Source: a bacterium
GTDB taxonomy: Bacteria; Spirochaetota; UBA4802; UBA5550
Direction of reading: 5' to 3'
Assembly: GCA_024224995.1 (NCBI GenBank)
Contig: JAAENB010000489.1
Coordinates: 1 to 18,604 of the forward strand
Length of the DNA: 18,604 nucleotides
Below the pieces are notes generated by a model. The model ran no database searches. It had not been told where the DNA came from and saw nothing but the letters and a program-made list of their open reading frames with translations. A program made the translations under genes and the position numbers. This document shows positions 1 through 6,055 of this stretch, piece by piece. Numbering within the stretch: position 1 is the first letter of the stretch; each line of letters begins with the position of its first letter.

Positions 1-4
1 GAAG

Positions 5-27
5 CCCCTCGCAGGGGTCGCACCCCG
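5..27 (-). repeat. G/C-rich hairpin repeat, partial copy
   Basis: These 23 bases are the exact reverse complement of 1719-1741. A related, diverged version lies at about 7620-7646. The core can fold as ACCCC-TGCGA-GGGGT. It is a dispersed non-coding repeat. Confidence 0.8.
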
Positions 28-71
28 CTATACAGGGTCGGTCGTGTCTTAATATACCGAAAAACGTAGTT

Positions 72-191
72 CGGAATGTAAATTATGCCTACCGGGAGTG
101 ATGCCTCGGCAGGTTGTGAGGCTGTTTGAGCGAAGCGAGTTCCGAACGTTCTGCAGAGGTATTACTCCCGGTAGGCATAATTTACATTCCG
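72..191. repeat. Palindromic element with conserved loop (copy 1)
   Basis: The outer arms 72-99 and 164-191 are a perfect 28-bp inverted repeat. Pairing continues inward to 112/151 with a few wobbles and mismatches. The loop (113-150) begins GTTGTGAGG-CTGTTTGA and contains GAGTTCCG. Read on the opposite strand, the loop of the palindrome at 18497-18584 is closely similar, although its arms are unrelated. This suggests a dispersed element family rather than a simple terminator. Confidence 0.85.
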
Positions 192-232
192 GGTTGATAT
201 ACCTTATATAGCCCGCTCTGCGGGGTCAGCTG

Positions 233-347
233 CTCTCAAGAAACTCTTTTTAAATAGAGCCTGTTTTCCGGGAAGAGAGACGTTGCGTGCAACGTCTTTA
301 CGGGTTGGTTTCCGAAGATTTTATCCCGGGGCCTTGCTCTGTTTCAC
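233..347 (+). repeat. Dispersed repeat R1, full-length copy
   Basis: It begins CTCTCAAGAAACTCTTTTT and ends GCTCTGTTTCAC. In the middle is a near-palindrome at 279-296, GACGTTGC-GT-GCAACGTC. The same order of blocks recurs at 1648-1719 (with the middle missing) and, on the opposite strand, at 7690-7786. The first 19 bases recur exactly at 18467-18485. It contains no open frame of note and is probably a MITE-like or other non-autonomous repeat. Confidence 0.8.
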
Positions 348-375
348 AGGAGGAATCGCGTTTTTTTAATTTTTT

Positions 376-1641
376 TTAATTTAACAAACCTTTTTGTTCC
401 AGTTTTTCAATCTCCGCGGGAGTAATAATATTCTTACCCAGGATCTTTTTAGCCTTGCTGATCTTTTCCAGAAGATCTTCATCCGTAACGATCTTCCCTT
501 TTTGGGTCCTCAGCGCTTCTTCCTCTGTCATGGGAATAGTGAGATTGAGTCTTCCCGTAACAACCCGTTCGTCGCTGAGAGTACCTTTTAATTTCACCAG
601 CATACCGCAGGTAGATTCGGGCAGGGAATCCTGCGTAAAGGTGAGGGTGTCTTTCGTGATCCCGTTTGCTTCAATAGCGGCTTTCGTTATATAAGAAGCT
701 GCCGGTTTTACGGCCTGGGTTTTGCCGGTCCTGGCATTGCAGCTGGTATATTCAACATCAGCGGAGGTGAATTCTATTGGCGAGTCATAGATATTTTTTA
801 TGGTCATATGAACAGTATATTTATTCCCCTCTCTTACGGGAAAACGCTCGTAAATAACCGGGAAAATGGGGTGTCCCATTTTGTTCGATATCCAGTGGAT
901 ATTTGAAAAAGCGATTGATGCCCTGGATTCGGCAGTATTGCCCTCTTCGTCGGCAACAGTCACTTTAGCCAGGAAGGTTGAATCAAAACGGGTCTGCTCC
1001 CGTTTGCCGTAATTATGCGAAGCAAAGGCCGTACCGGTTGTAAGGGTTGAGCCGTCGCCAAACTCCCAGAGATAGGAACACTTTCCGCTCAGTCCCTGTT
1101 TGTTTATCACTTTGAAGTCGCCCTCATCGGCTCTTGTTCTGCTGAAATCGGCCTTAAGAACTATGGAAGGTTTTTCCGGGCATTCAATAACATTGACTGT
1201 TACTTTGCGATGATCGAGATTTTCTCTTGAATCCCGCACAAACACATGAACAATTTTAAGTCCCGGTTTTTTATACCGGAGAATCGCGGGGTTCCCGTGT
1301 CTTCCGGCGATCTTGTAGGTTAATTCACTTAAGGGGCCGTCGGGATTGGCGGCAGCCACTCCTACTTCAAAATCTTCGTTGGTACATACCGGGTTCTTTT
1401 CAAATATAACATCGGTAATAAATTTCTTTTCCCGGATCTCATACTGTTGGGATTTTTCGACTTCCGGTTTGGGGGTATCCCACTGTTCACTGGATAATGA
1501 CTGGAGAATACTCAGGTTCTCATCGGTCTTTTCTTTTTTTTCTTTTACGGCGTCGCTCTTCTTTCCCAGGAAGCTGAACCCCCATACGGCCAGCAGTATG
1601 ATGGCGAAGATACCAATAAGATGTTTATTTTTTAAAGCCAT
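376..1641 (-). CDS. Membrane-anchored PKD-domain protein
   Basis: This 421-residue protein has an N-terminal membrane anchor (about residues 8-25) with lysines before it, then a charged Lys/Glu-rich linker (27-45). The rest is probably extracytoplasmic. A PKD (Ig-like) domain is marked by the hallmark YLWEFGDGS at 190-198, followed by a beta-rich stretch to about 245. A second beta-rich, NEAT/Ig-like region spans about 255-370. The C-terminus (375-420) is predicted helical and charged. Such domains usually mediate protein or carbohydrate contacts; no catalytic motif is seen. The ATG follows GAGGG with a 4-base gap, and that ribosome site lies at the end of repeat R1 (1648-1719). The gene is bracketed by two R1 copies in the same orientation. 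The specific role is unknown. Confidence 0.75.
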   Translation of the reverse strand: MALKNKHLIGIFAIILLAVWGFSFLGKKSDAVKEKKEKTDENLSILQSLSSEQWDTPKPEVEKSQQYEIREKKFITDVIFEKNPVCTNEDFEVGVAAANPDGPLSELTYKIAGRHGNPAILRYKKPGLKIVHVFVRDSRENLDHRKVTVNVIECPEKPSIVLKADFSRTRADEGDFKVINKQGLSGKCSYLWEFGDGSTLTTGTAFASHNYGKREQTRFDSTFLAKVTVADEEGNTAESRASIAFSNIHWISNKMGHPIFPVIYERFPVREGNKYTVHMTIKNIYDSPIEFTSADVEYTSCNARTGKTQAVKPAASYITKAAIEANGITKDTLTFTQDSLPESTCGMLVKLKGTLSDERVVTGRLNLTIPMTEEEALRTQKGKIVTDEDLLEKISKAKKILGKNIITPAEIEKLEQKGLLN

Positions 1642-1647
1642 AGATCC

Positions 1648-1719
1648 CTCTCAAGAAACTAGAATTTAAATAGGTGCCTGTTCCCGAAGATTTTATCCCG
1701 GGGCCATGCTCTGTTTCAC
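1648..1719 (+). repeat. Dispersed repeat R1, internally deleted copy
   Basis: Both ends match the copy at 233-347: CTCTCAAGAAACT at the start and CCGAAGATTTTATCCCGGGG to GTTTCAC at the end. The central block with the GACGTTGC palindrome, about 40 bases, is absent. The start-proximal end supplies the ribosome site of the PKD gene. Confidence 0.8.
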
Positions 1720-1850
1720 GGGGTGCGACCCCTGCGAGGGGTTGAAACCCCGAGCTACAACACGTCGCCCCGCTGGGGCGATTCGGTTCCATACCAGAAA
1801 CACCCCGGAGGGGTGTAGTCATGTAGCCTGGGGTTTTTAACCCCGGGTAG
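1719..1850. repeat. Chain of short G/C-rich hairpins
   Basis: Successive small hairpins are visible: ACCCC-TGCGA-GGGGT (about 1728-1742), TCGCCCC-GCT-GGGGCGA (about 1765-1781), ACACCCC-GGA-GGGGTGT (1800-1816), and GGGGTT-TTT-AACCCC (about 1830-1844). The first part matches 5-27 exactly on the opposite strand. Arrays like this are common as interspersed intergenic elements in environmental bacterial genomes. No product is predicted. Confidence 0.7.
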
Positions 1851-1940
1851 CCCCATGCTGATACCGATCCATTTCTATACACAGTTTCTCCCGTATTTTT
1901 TCCCGGCCATCCGGTGTCTGAGCGGAGCCGAAGACCTCTT

Positions 1941-1982
1941 AAAAAAAGTACTCTTCCTTATATAAGATATAAGAAAGAGTAC
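1941..1982 (-). terminator. Rho-independent terminator of the YiiX-like gene
   Basis: Read on the minus strand, 16-base arms (1982-1967 and 1963-1948) enclose a 3-base loop with one G-T wobble, followed directly by seven T residues (1947-1941). It lies about 30 bases beyond the stop codon of the minus-strand gene at 2015-2983. Confidence 0.88.
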
Positions 1983-2014
1983 CGCATTTACTGCGTAATG
2001 CAACAAAAAAATTA

Positions 2015-2983
2015 TTAGTTGCTAATGTAGTAGCCGTCGGTCCACTCAATTGGCGTTACTTTTCCGAAGTAGGAAGATGAACTGGTTTGAACACCGACAT
2101 TTTCTCCGTTCGGATTGGTAAATGAACTGAGCAAGAGGTGATCCGGAGCATTCGCGTAAGCGGTAACCGAATCAATATATCCTCTCCAATAATCACTCAG
2201 ATCCGAAGACCTGTCGAACCCGAATGTGTTGGTAACCTGGTTGGCAATATCATCGGCAACATTGGGAGCAAAAATAGCTCCGCAGCCAACTTCTTCGTCT
2301 ACCATTTCTTTGATTGAATCATACAGCGTTTGAGCGCACAGGGAAACAACACTGGAAGGAATGGTGGCAACATTCATTGTTTTCCCGGTGAAATAGTGAG
2401 CGTACCAGATAGTTCCGGAGCAATGATTTCCCCGTCCCTTTATCAAGTAGTCAACATCATCCAACTGCATCATATCAACATAGGCGTTAACCCGGTAATA
2501 TCCCTGCAAGAAAATCATCTTGTCCGCTGCTAATTCAAGATATCCCCGGTAGGCGGATTCATTCGCGTCCGTAGGCGAAACAATAACACCGCCCGAAAGC
2601 TTAAACGCTCTTTTGTAATCTGTTGAATTGTTGTAGGTGGTATCAACGTCTTCCGAAATAATTCCGGGCAGGCCGTTACTCATTCCGTCGGGATCCAAGC
2701 GGTACGGAATACCGCAGCCGTTTTTATCCTGAGGGATCTCTTCGATGTACATTGTATTGTGACGAATAGTATACCCGTCATCAATAAGCAAACCGGAGTG
2801 TGACCAGTAATTCCCGAAAATAGCTAACAGATCGGCAATAGTACCGCCCGGGGTTCCCGGAGAAAGAACGATATCTCCCTTGAGCCCATTAATCTTGGGC
2901 GGCACCCAAACTGTCGCGGACATTAAAGTACCGCTAAACAAAATTATCATCATTAAGACAGCAATCTTAACGCACAGTCTCAT
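2015..2983 (-). CDS. Secreted permuted papain-like (YiiX/NlpC-P60-type) protein
   Basis: This 322-residue protein starts with a cleavable-looking signal peptide (about 1-23). The segment GDIVLSP (36-42) followed by YWSHSGLLIDDG (59-70) matches the His-containing strand of permuted NlpC/P60 or LRAT-like papain-fold enzymes. The probable catalytic Cys188 sits at the head of a helix in NHCSGTIWYAHYF. His before Cys is the order expected of the permuted (YiiX/YaeF) group, whose members act on amide or ester bonds; the substrate here is unknown. AGGAGG lies six bases before the ATG. The gene is transcribed alone, with its own terminator, and is divergent from the plus-strand operon. The family call rests on short motifs, so a non-enzymatic role is possible. 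Confidence 0.65.
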   Translation of the reverse strand: MRLCVKIAVLMMIILFSGTLMSATVWVPPKINGLKGDIVLSPGTPGGTIADLLAIFGNYWSHSGLLIDDGYTIRHNTMYIEEIPQDKNGCGIPYRLDPDGMSNGLPGIISEDVDTTYNNSTDYKRAFKLSGGVIVSPTDANESAYRGYLELAADKMIFLQGYYRVNAYVDMMQLDDVDYLIKGRGNHCSGTIWYAHYFTGKTMNVATIPSSVVSLCAQTLYDSIKEMVDEEVGCGAIFAPNVADDIANQVTNTFGFDRSSDLSDYWRGYIDSVTAYANAPDHLLLSSFTNPNGENVGVQTSSSSYFGKVTPIEWTDGYYISN

Positions 2984-3072
2984 GATAGACCTCCTATAAT
3001 AATTATATTGATTTTCTACCGCATCCCCTTTGTTTGTTTATCCAGGTTCTGTGGTATATAATCCTTTATTTA

Positions 3073-3115
3073 TGACCCCTCTCCGTGCCCGTACAGGGGG
3101 GACGGAGAGGGGTCA
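3073..3115. other. G/C-rich hairpin in divergent region
   Basis: The arms TGACCCCTCTCCGT (3073-3086) and its exact complement (3102-3115) enclose 15 bases. There is no T-run on either side, so it is not a standard terminator for a known gene. It could shield the two divergent promoters from read-through or be a repeat. Confidence 0.6.
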
Positions 3116-3131
3116 AAATTTAAATAAATTA

Positions 3132-3160
3132 TTGACGAATAATTATCTCCCTGTTATAGT
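3132..3160 (+). promoter_or_regulatory. Sigma70-type promoter of the PPIase operon
   Basis: TTGACG (3132-3137), a 17-base spacer, then TATAGT (3155-3160). The predicted start is near 3167, giving a leader of about 195 bases. The -35 is embedded in an inverted repeat, AATTATT-GACG-AATAATT (3127-3144), that could be an operator. Confidence 0.65.
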
Positions 3161-3361
3161 ATGTTTTGTTTCCTCAAACCCTTATTAAAAAAATAACGAT
3201 TAGAAGAGTGAGTGGTCAGTCATTTTTTAAATATTATGTCAGGAAGGAAGCAAAAGTCAATAGAAAAAGACCGTCTGGACGGTATTTAAGACTGTTTTTA
3301 AGGTTTTTTTCCTGAAAAACATATAAAAACCCTATAAAAGAGGGATTAAGGGGAGTCAATT

Positions 3362-4702
3362 ATGAAAAAAATTACAATTTATATACTTTTGGTTTTAGCG
3401 CTCTTGCCGGGCTGTAGTGAAAACAAAGATATTCTTGCCACCTATTCCGGCGGTTCCATTACCAGGGAAGACCTTCACCGCAAGATCAAAGACGGGAAAC
3501 TTTCTATTAAAGCTTTTGAAAAGAAAAAAGCCTATCAGAAAAAAGAATTACAAATGATCGCTATTGACAGGATTGCCATTCAGGAAGCCATGAAACAGGG
3601 CTTTGATAAAAGCGACCGGTTTAATTTTTTATTCGATGACGTGCGTTCCCGCTACCTGGGCGCCTTTCTCATGAACCGGGTTATCGATTCCAACGGGTAC
3701 ACTGAAAAGGCCGTTAAAATAAATCACATTCTGCTTAAAATGCAAATCGATTCCAATGGGGAAAAAAAACGGGTTCTTTCTGTTGCCCGCAAAATCATTG
3801 CTTTGCTTAACCAGGGGAAACCGTTCAAAGACCTGGCCAAAACCTATTCCGAAGATATTACCAGGAATAATAACGGTCAATTCGGTTATGTCATTGAGGG
3901 GATGTTTCCGGAAAAATATACCCGGGCCGCTTTCGCGCTAAAAAAAGGTGAGTACACCAAACAACCTGTTATTCTTGAAAAGCGGAAACGGGTTTTTATT
4001 ATCCAGGCCGGCGATATCGTCAATCTTACGCCCCAAAATATCGAATCTGTTATTACCAATAAAAAAATGGTCGCCAGCTATAAAAAAATGATCCTGAGAA
4101 AAGCCAGGATCAAGTACGCGCAAAAACTGAAAAACGCTTCTGATGTTTCATTCAACAACGACCTCATCCTTTCCCCGGACCCGGCTGCCGTACTCTTCTC
4201 TATTGGCAATAAAAAATTCTCCATTGAACATATCAACAAAAGAATCAGTATGATAAAAACCATTTCCAATGTTAAAAACTCGCTGGAGTTCGAGGGCTCC
4301 CGGAAAAAAATTATTGATAATTATTTCATCTCACTCCTCCTTAACAGGGAAGCGAAAAAACAGGGGGTCCATAAAAACCCTGAATACCTGGAAAAAATTA
4401 ACTTCATGAAAAATTTCTATCTTGCCGGTGACTTTATGGAATACCTGAGCGTTAAAGATATCTCCATTCCCAATGAAGATATTACAAAAGAATATAACCG
4501 GAATAAAAACAAGATCTATTCCAGGGTTGTGACGCGGGGCAGCAAACAGGTCCGGGTTCCAAAACCCTTTAACGAAGTCAAGAGTACCATTGAAATGTAT
4601 CTTATTAATTCCAAAGCCCTGCAATTCCGGTCTCAGTGGATAAAAGATATTCTGGCGAAATATGAATATACGGTTAATGATGGGGAATTAAAAGGAGTTT
4701 AA
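3362..4702 (+). CDS. Parvulin-type peptidyl-prolyl isomerase lipoprotein
   Basis: This 446-residue protein has a lipoprotein signal peptide with lipobox LLPGC (Cys18). Residues 25-105 resemble the helical N-terminal chaperone segment of SurA/PrsA proteins. The parvulin (rotamase) domain covers about 117-218, with NHILLKM at its start, the helix LNQGKPFKDLAKTYSED, NGQFGYVIEGMFPEKY, and a closing strand VFIIQAGD. Residues 250-440 look like a second chaperone-type helical segment without a recognisable second rotamase core. It probably assists folding of exported or outer-membrane proteins from the periplasmic face of a membrane. AAGGGGAG lies upstream of the ATG at normal distance. It is the first gene of a probable operon with the two genes downstream. 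Confidence 0.85.
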   Translation: MKKITIYILLVLALLPGCSENKDILATYSGGSITREDLHRKIKDGKLSIKAFEKKKAYQKKELQMIAIDRIAIQEAMKQGFDKSDRFNFLFDDVRSRYLGAFLMNRVIDSNGYTEKAVKINHILLKMQIDSNGEKKRVLSVARKIIALLNQGKPFKDLAKTYSEDITRNNNGQFGYVIEGMFPEKYTRAAFALKKGEYTKQPVILEKRKRVFIIQAGDIVNLTPQNIESVITNKKMVASYKKMILRKARIKYAQKLKNASDVSFNNDLILSPDPAAVLFSIGNKKFSIEHINKRISMIKTISNVKNSLEFEGSRKKIIDNYFISLLLNREAKKQGVHKNPEYLEKINFMKNFYLAGDFMEYLSVKDISIPNEDITKEYNRNKNKIYSRVVTRGSKQVRVPKPFNEVKSTIEMYLINSKALQFRSQWIKDILAKYEYTVNDGELKGV

Positions 4703-4717
4703 GGGGAGGTAATCGGT

Positions 4718-4759
4718 GGCCCTGCGGGCCTGGTTATCGGTTATCGGTTATCGGTTATC
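4718..4759 (+). repeat. Small hairpin plus four GGTTATC tandem repeats
   Basis: A GGCCC-TGC-GGGCC hairpin (4718-4730) is followed by four perfect copies of GGTTATC (4732-4759). It lies in the 87-base gap between the PPIase gene and the toroid-like gene. Copy number could vary by slippage and change hairpin-to-start spacing. No T-run follows the hairpin, so strong termination is not expected. Confidence 0.85.
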
Positions 4760-4789
4760 AAAAAAAGGATAAAACCGGGGACAATATTT

Positions 4790-6055
4790 ATGGGAATAAT
4801 TCACAATAAAAAAATTCTGTTTATTGGCGGACCAATTCTTATCCTGGTTTCGTTCCTGAATATATTTATTGTTCTTACCACGCAGCCCAATGTGAAAAAA
4901 CAGGAGAAAGCTGTTTCCATAGCCTGCCCGCCGCAAAGCGGGAAGTGCCCCCAATTGCTTAACCGGTCAATTGTTAACTCCTCAGTGGAACTGGGGAAAA
5001 ATTTTATTCTCAATCATCAGCGTAAAGACGGAACCTTTAACGCTTCTTACAATTGGACCAACAATACAACAGACCCGGGTACGGCAAATCAGGTCCGCCA
5101 GGCCGGTTCACTGTGGGGGCTGGTCCTTTTGCACGGGCACAACCCCGGTCCACGGACTCTGAAAGCCGTGAAAAAAAGCATTCGCTTTTTCAGGAAAAAC
5201 TCCCGTGAGTCGCCTAACGGGACAAAGTGGGTCCGGTATCCCGGTGAATCCGCGGGCGCTGCCGGCACTATTGCTCTCACGGTCCTGGCTCTCTGCGATT
5301 TTCTTTCATCTACGGAAAACCATTCCGTGAACAATCCCCGCTTCCGGGAATCCATTACGAACGATCTCAATCTCTATCTCTCTTTTTTGTTAAGCCTGAG
5401 AATGGAAAACGGCCACTTTTACAAAAATTACGATCTTCGTACCGGGGCCGGTTCCGGCGCGCCTTCGCCCTTCTTCGACGGTGAGTCCCTTCTCGCTCTT
5501 ATTAAAGCTTCAAACTATCTTAAAAGAAATGAGCTGCTCCCCCTTATTACAGAATCTGCCGATGCCATGTTCTCCCGGTACAAAAGCACTACCGGTTTTT
5601 TTCAATGGGGCGCGCTCTCCGGTTTTGAACTCTCCCGGCTGCCCATTCCCAATGCTTCTCTCTACGCCGGCCGGGTTACGGTCCTTGCAGATTGGATAAT
5701 TGATGAGTACCGTCTTTGTGAACAAAAAAACAACACTGCCATTGCCTACAAAGGTATTATCCACGCGTACGCGATCGCTAAAAAAAATAACAACAGGGCT
5801 CAAATGAAAAAATATCTTTGCTATATAGACCGCGGACTCTTCCGCTTAAACACCTGGCAGGCAGGGTCCGGTATGGAAAACAGGTTTTTAAGAAAGCATA
5901 ATGCCGATAACAGCTCTTCAAGGGGCGGTGTTATGAGCCACGAGTCCGACCCCTTATTGAGAACTGATGTTACTCAGCACCTGGCTCAAGCCTTTGTTTA
6001 TGCCGGCCGCTTTGTTTATCCCGATATTTCCACTGAAAGTACGAGGCCGCAATGA
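4790..6055 (+). CDS. Membrane-anchored (alpha/alpha) toroid-like protein
   Basis: This 421-residue protein has one N-terminal transmembrane helix (about 9-31). The remainder, probably outside the cytoplasm, alternates helices with Gly-rich turns: HQRKDGTF (76-83), LSLRMENGHFYKNYD (201-215), FFDGESLLAL (228-237), TTGFFQWG (267-274), and SSRGG followed by LLRTDVTQHLAQAF (389-402). The QxxDGxF motif and repeat spacing resemble terpene-cyclase/prenyltransferase-like or epimerase-like (alpha/alpha)6 toroids, so a glycan- or lipid-active enzyme is plausible. I cannot assign a substrate. The ribosome site is weak (GGGG nine bases before ATG). The stop overlaps the next start as ATGA, which suggests translational coupling. 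Confidence 0.6.
   Translation: MGIIHNKKILFIGGPILILVSFLNIFIVLTTQPNVKKQEKAVSIACPPQSGKCPQLLNRSIVNSSVELGKNFILNHQRKDGTFNASYNWTNNTTDPGTANQVRQAGSLWGLVLLHGHNPGPRTLKAVKKSIRFFRKNSRESPNGTKWVRYPGESAGAAGTIALTVLALCDFLSSTENHSVNNPRFRESITNDLNLYLSFLLSLRMENGHFYKNYDLRTGAGSGAPSPFFDGESLLALIKASNYLKRNELLPLITESADAMFSRYKSTTGFFQWGALSGFELSRLPIPNASLYAGRVTVLADWIIDEYRLCEQKNNTAIAYKGIIHAYAIAKKNNNRAQMKKYLCYIDRGLFRLNTWQAGSGMENRFLRKHNADNSSSRGGVMSHESDPLLRTDVTQHLAQAFVYAGRFVYPDISTESTRPQ

Larger units (their letters stand above)
1..375. other. Non-coding repeat cluster at left edge
   Basis: I see no convincing gene here. It holds a G/C-rich hairpin repeat (5-27), a large imperfect palindrome (72-191), a short CCCGC/GCGGG hairpin near 211-224, and repeat R1 (233-347). 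The 348-375 stretch is T-rich and directly follows the stop codon of the minus-strand PKD gene. No clear Rho-independent terminator is visible for that gene. Confidence 0.7.
1642..2014. other. Non-coding repeat cluster between two minus-strand genes
   Basis: This holds R1 copy 2, a chain of small G/C-rich hairpins, and the terminator of the downstream minus-strand gene. An 85-codon open frame crosses it, but its sequence is made of repeat DNA. I see no real gene. Confidence 0.7.
2984..3361. other. Divergent intergenic region with promoter and hairpins
   Basis: This lies between the minus-strand YiiX-like gene and the plus-strand operon. It contains a 14-bp-arm hairpin (3073-3115), a plus-strand promoter (3132-3160), a short ACCGTC/GACGGT hairpin (3270-3283) in the predicted leader, and a TATAAT facing left at 3002-3007 with no good -35. 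No gene is seen. Confidence 0.65.

Noticed and set aside
1..375. Structured RNA or riboswitch at the left edge
   Set aside because: Folding is explained by dispersed palindromic repeats, and no known RNA motif is recognised.
1625..1882. Minus-strand open frame of 85 codons
   Set aside because: It runs through R1 and the G/C-rich hairpin chain; its residues are encoded by repeat DNA and it overlaps the true PKD gene start.
4732..4759. CRISPR-like array
   Set aside because: The units are seven bases, adjacent and without spacers; it is a simple tandem repeat.
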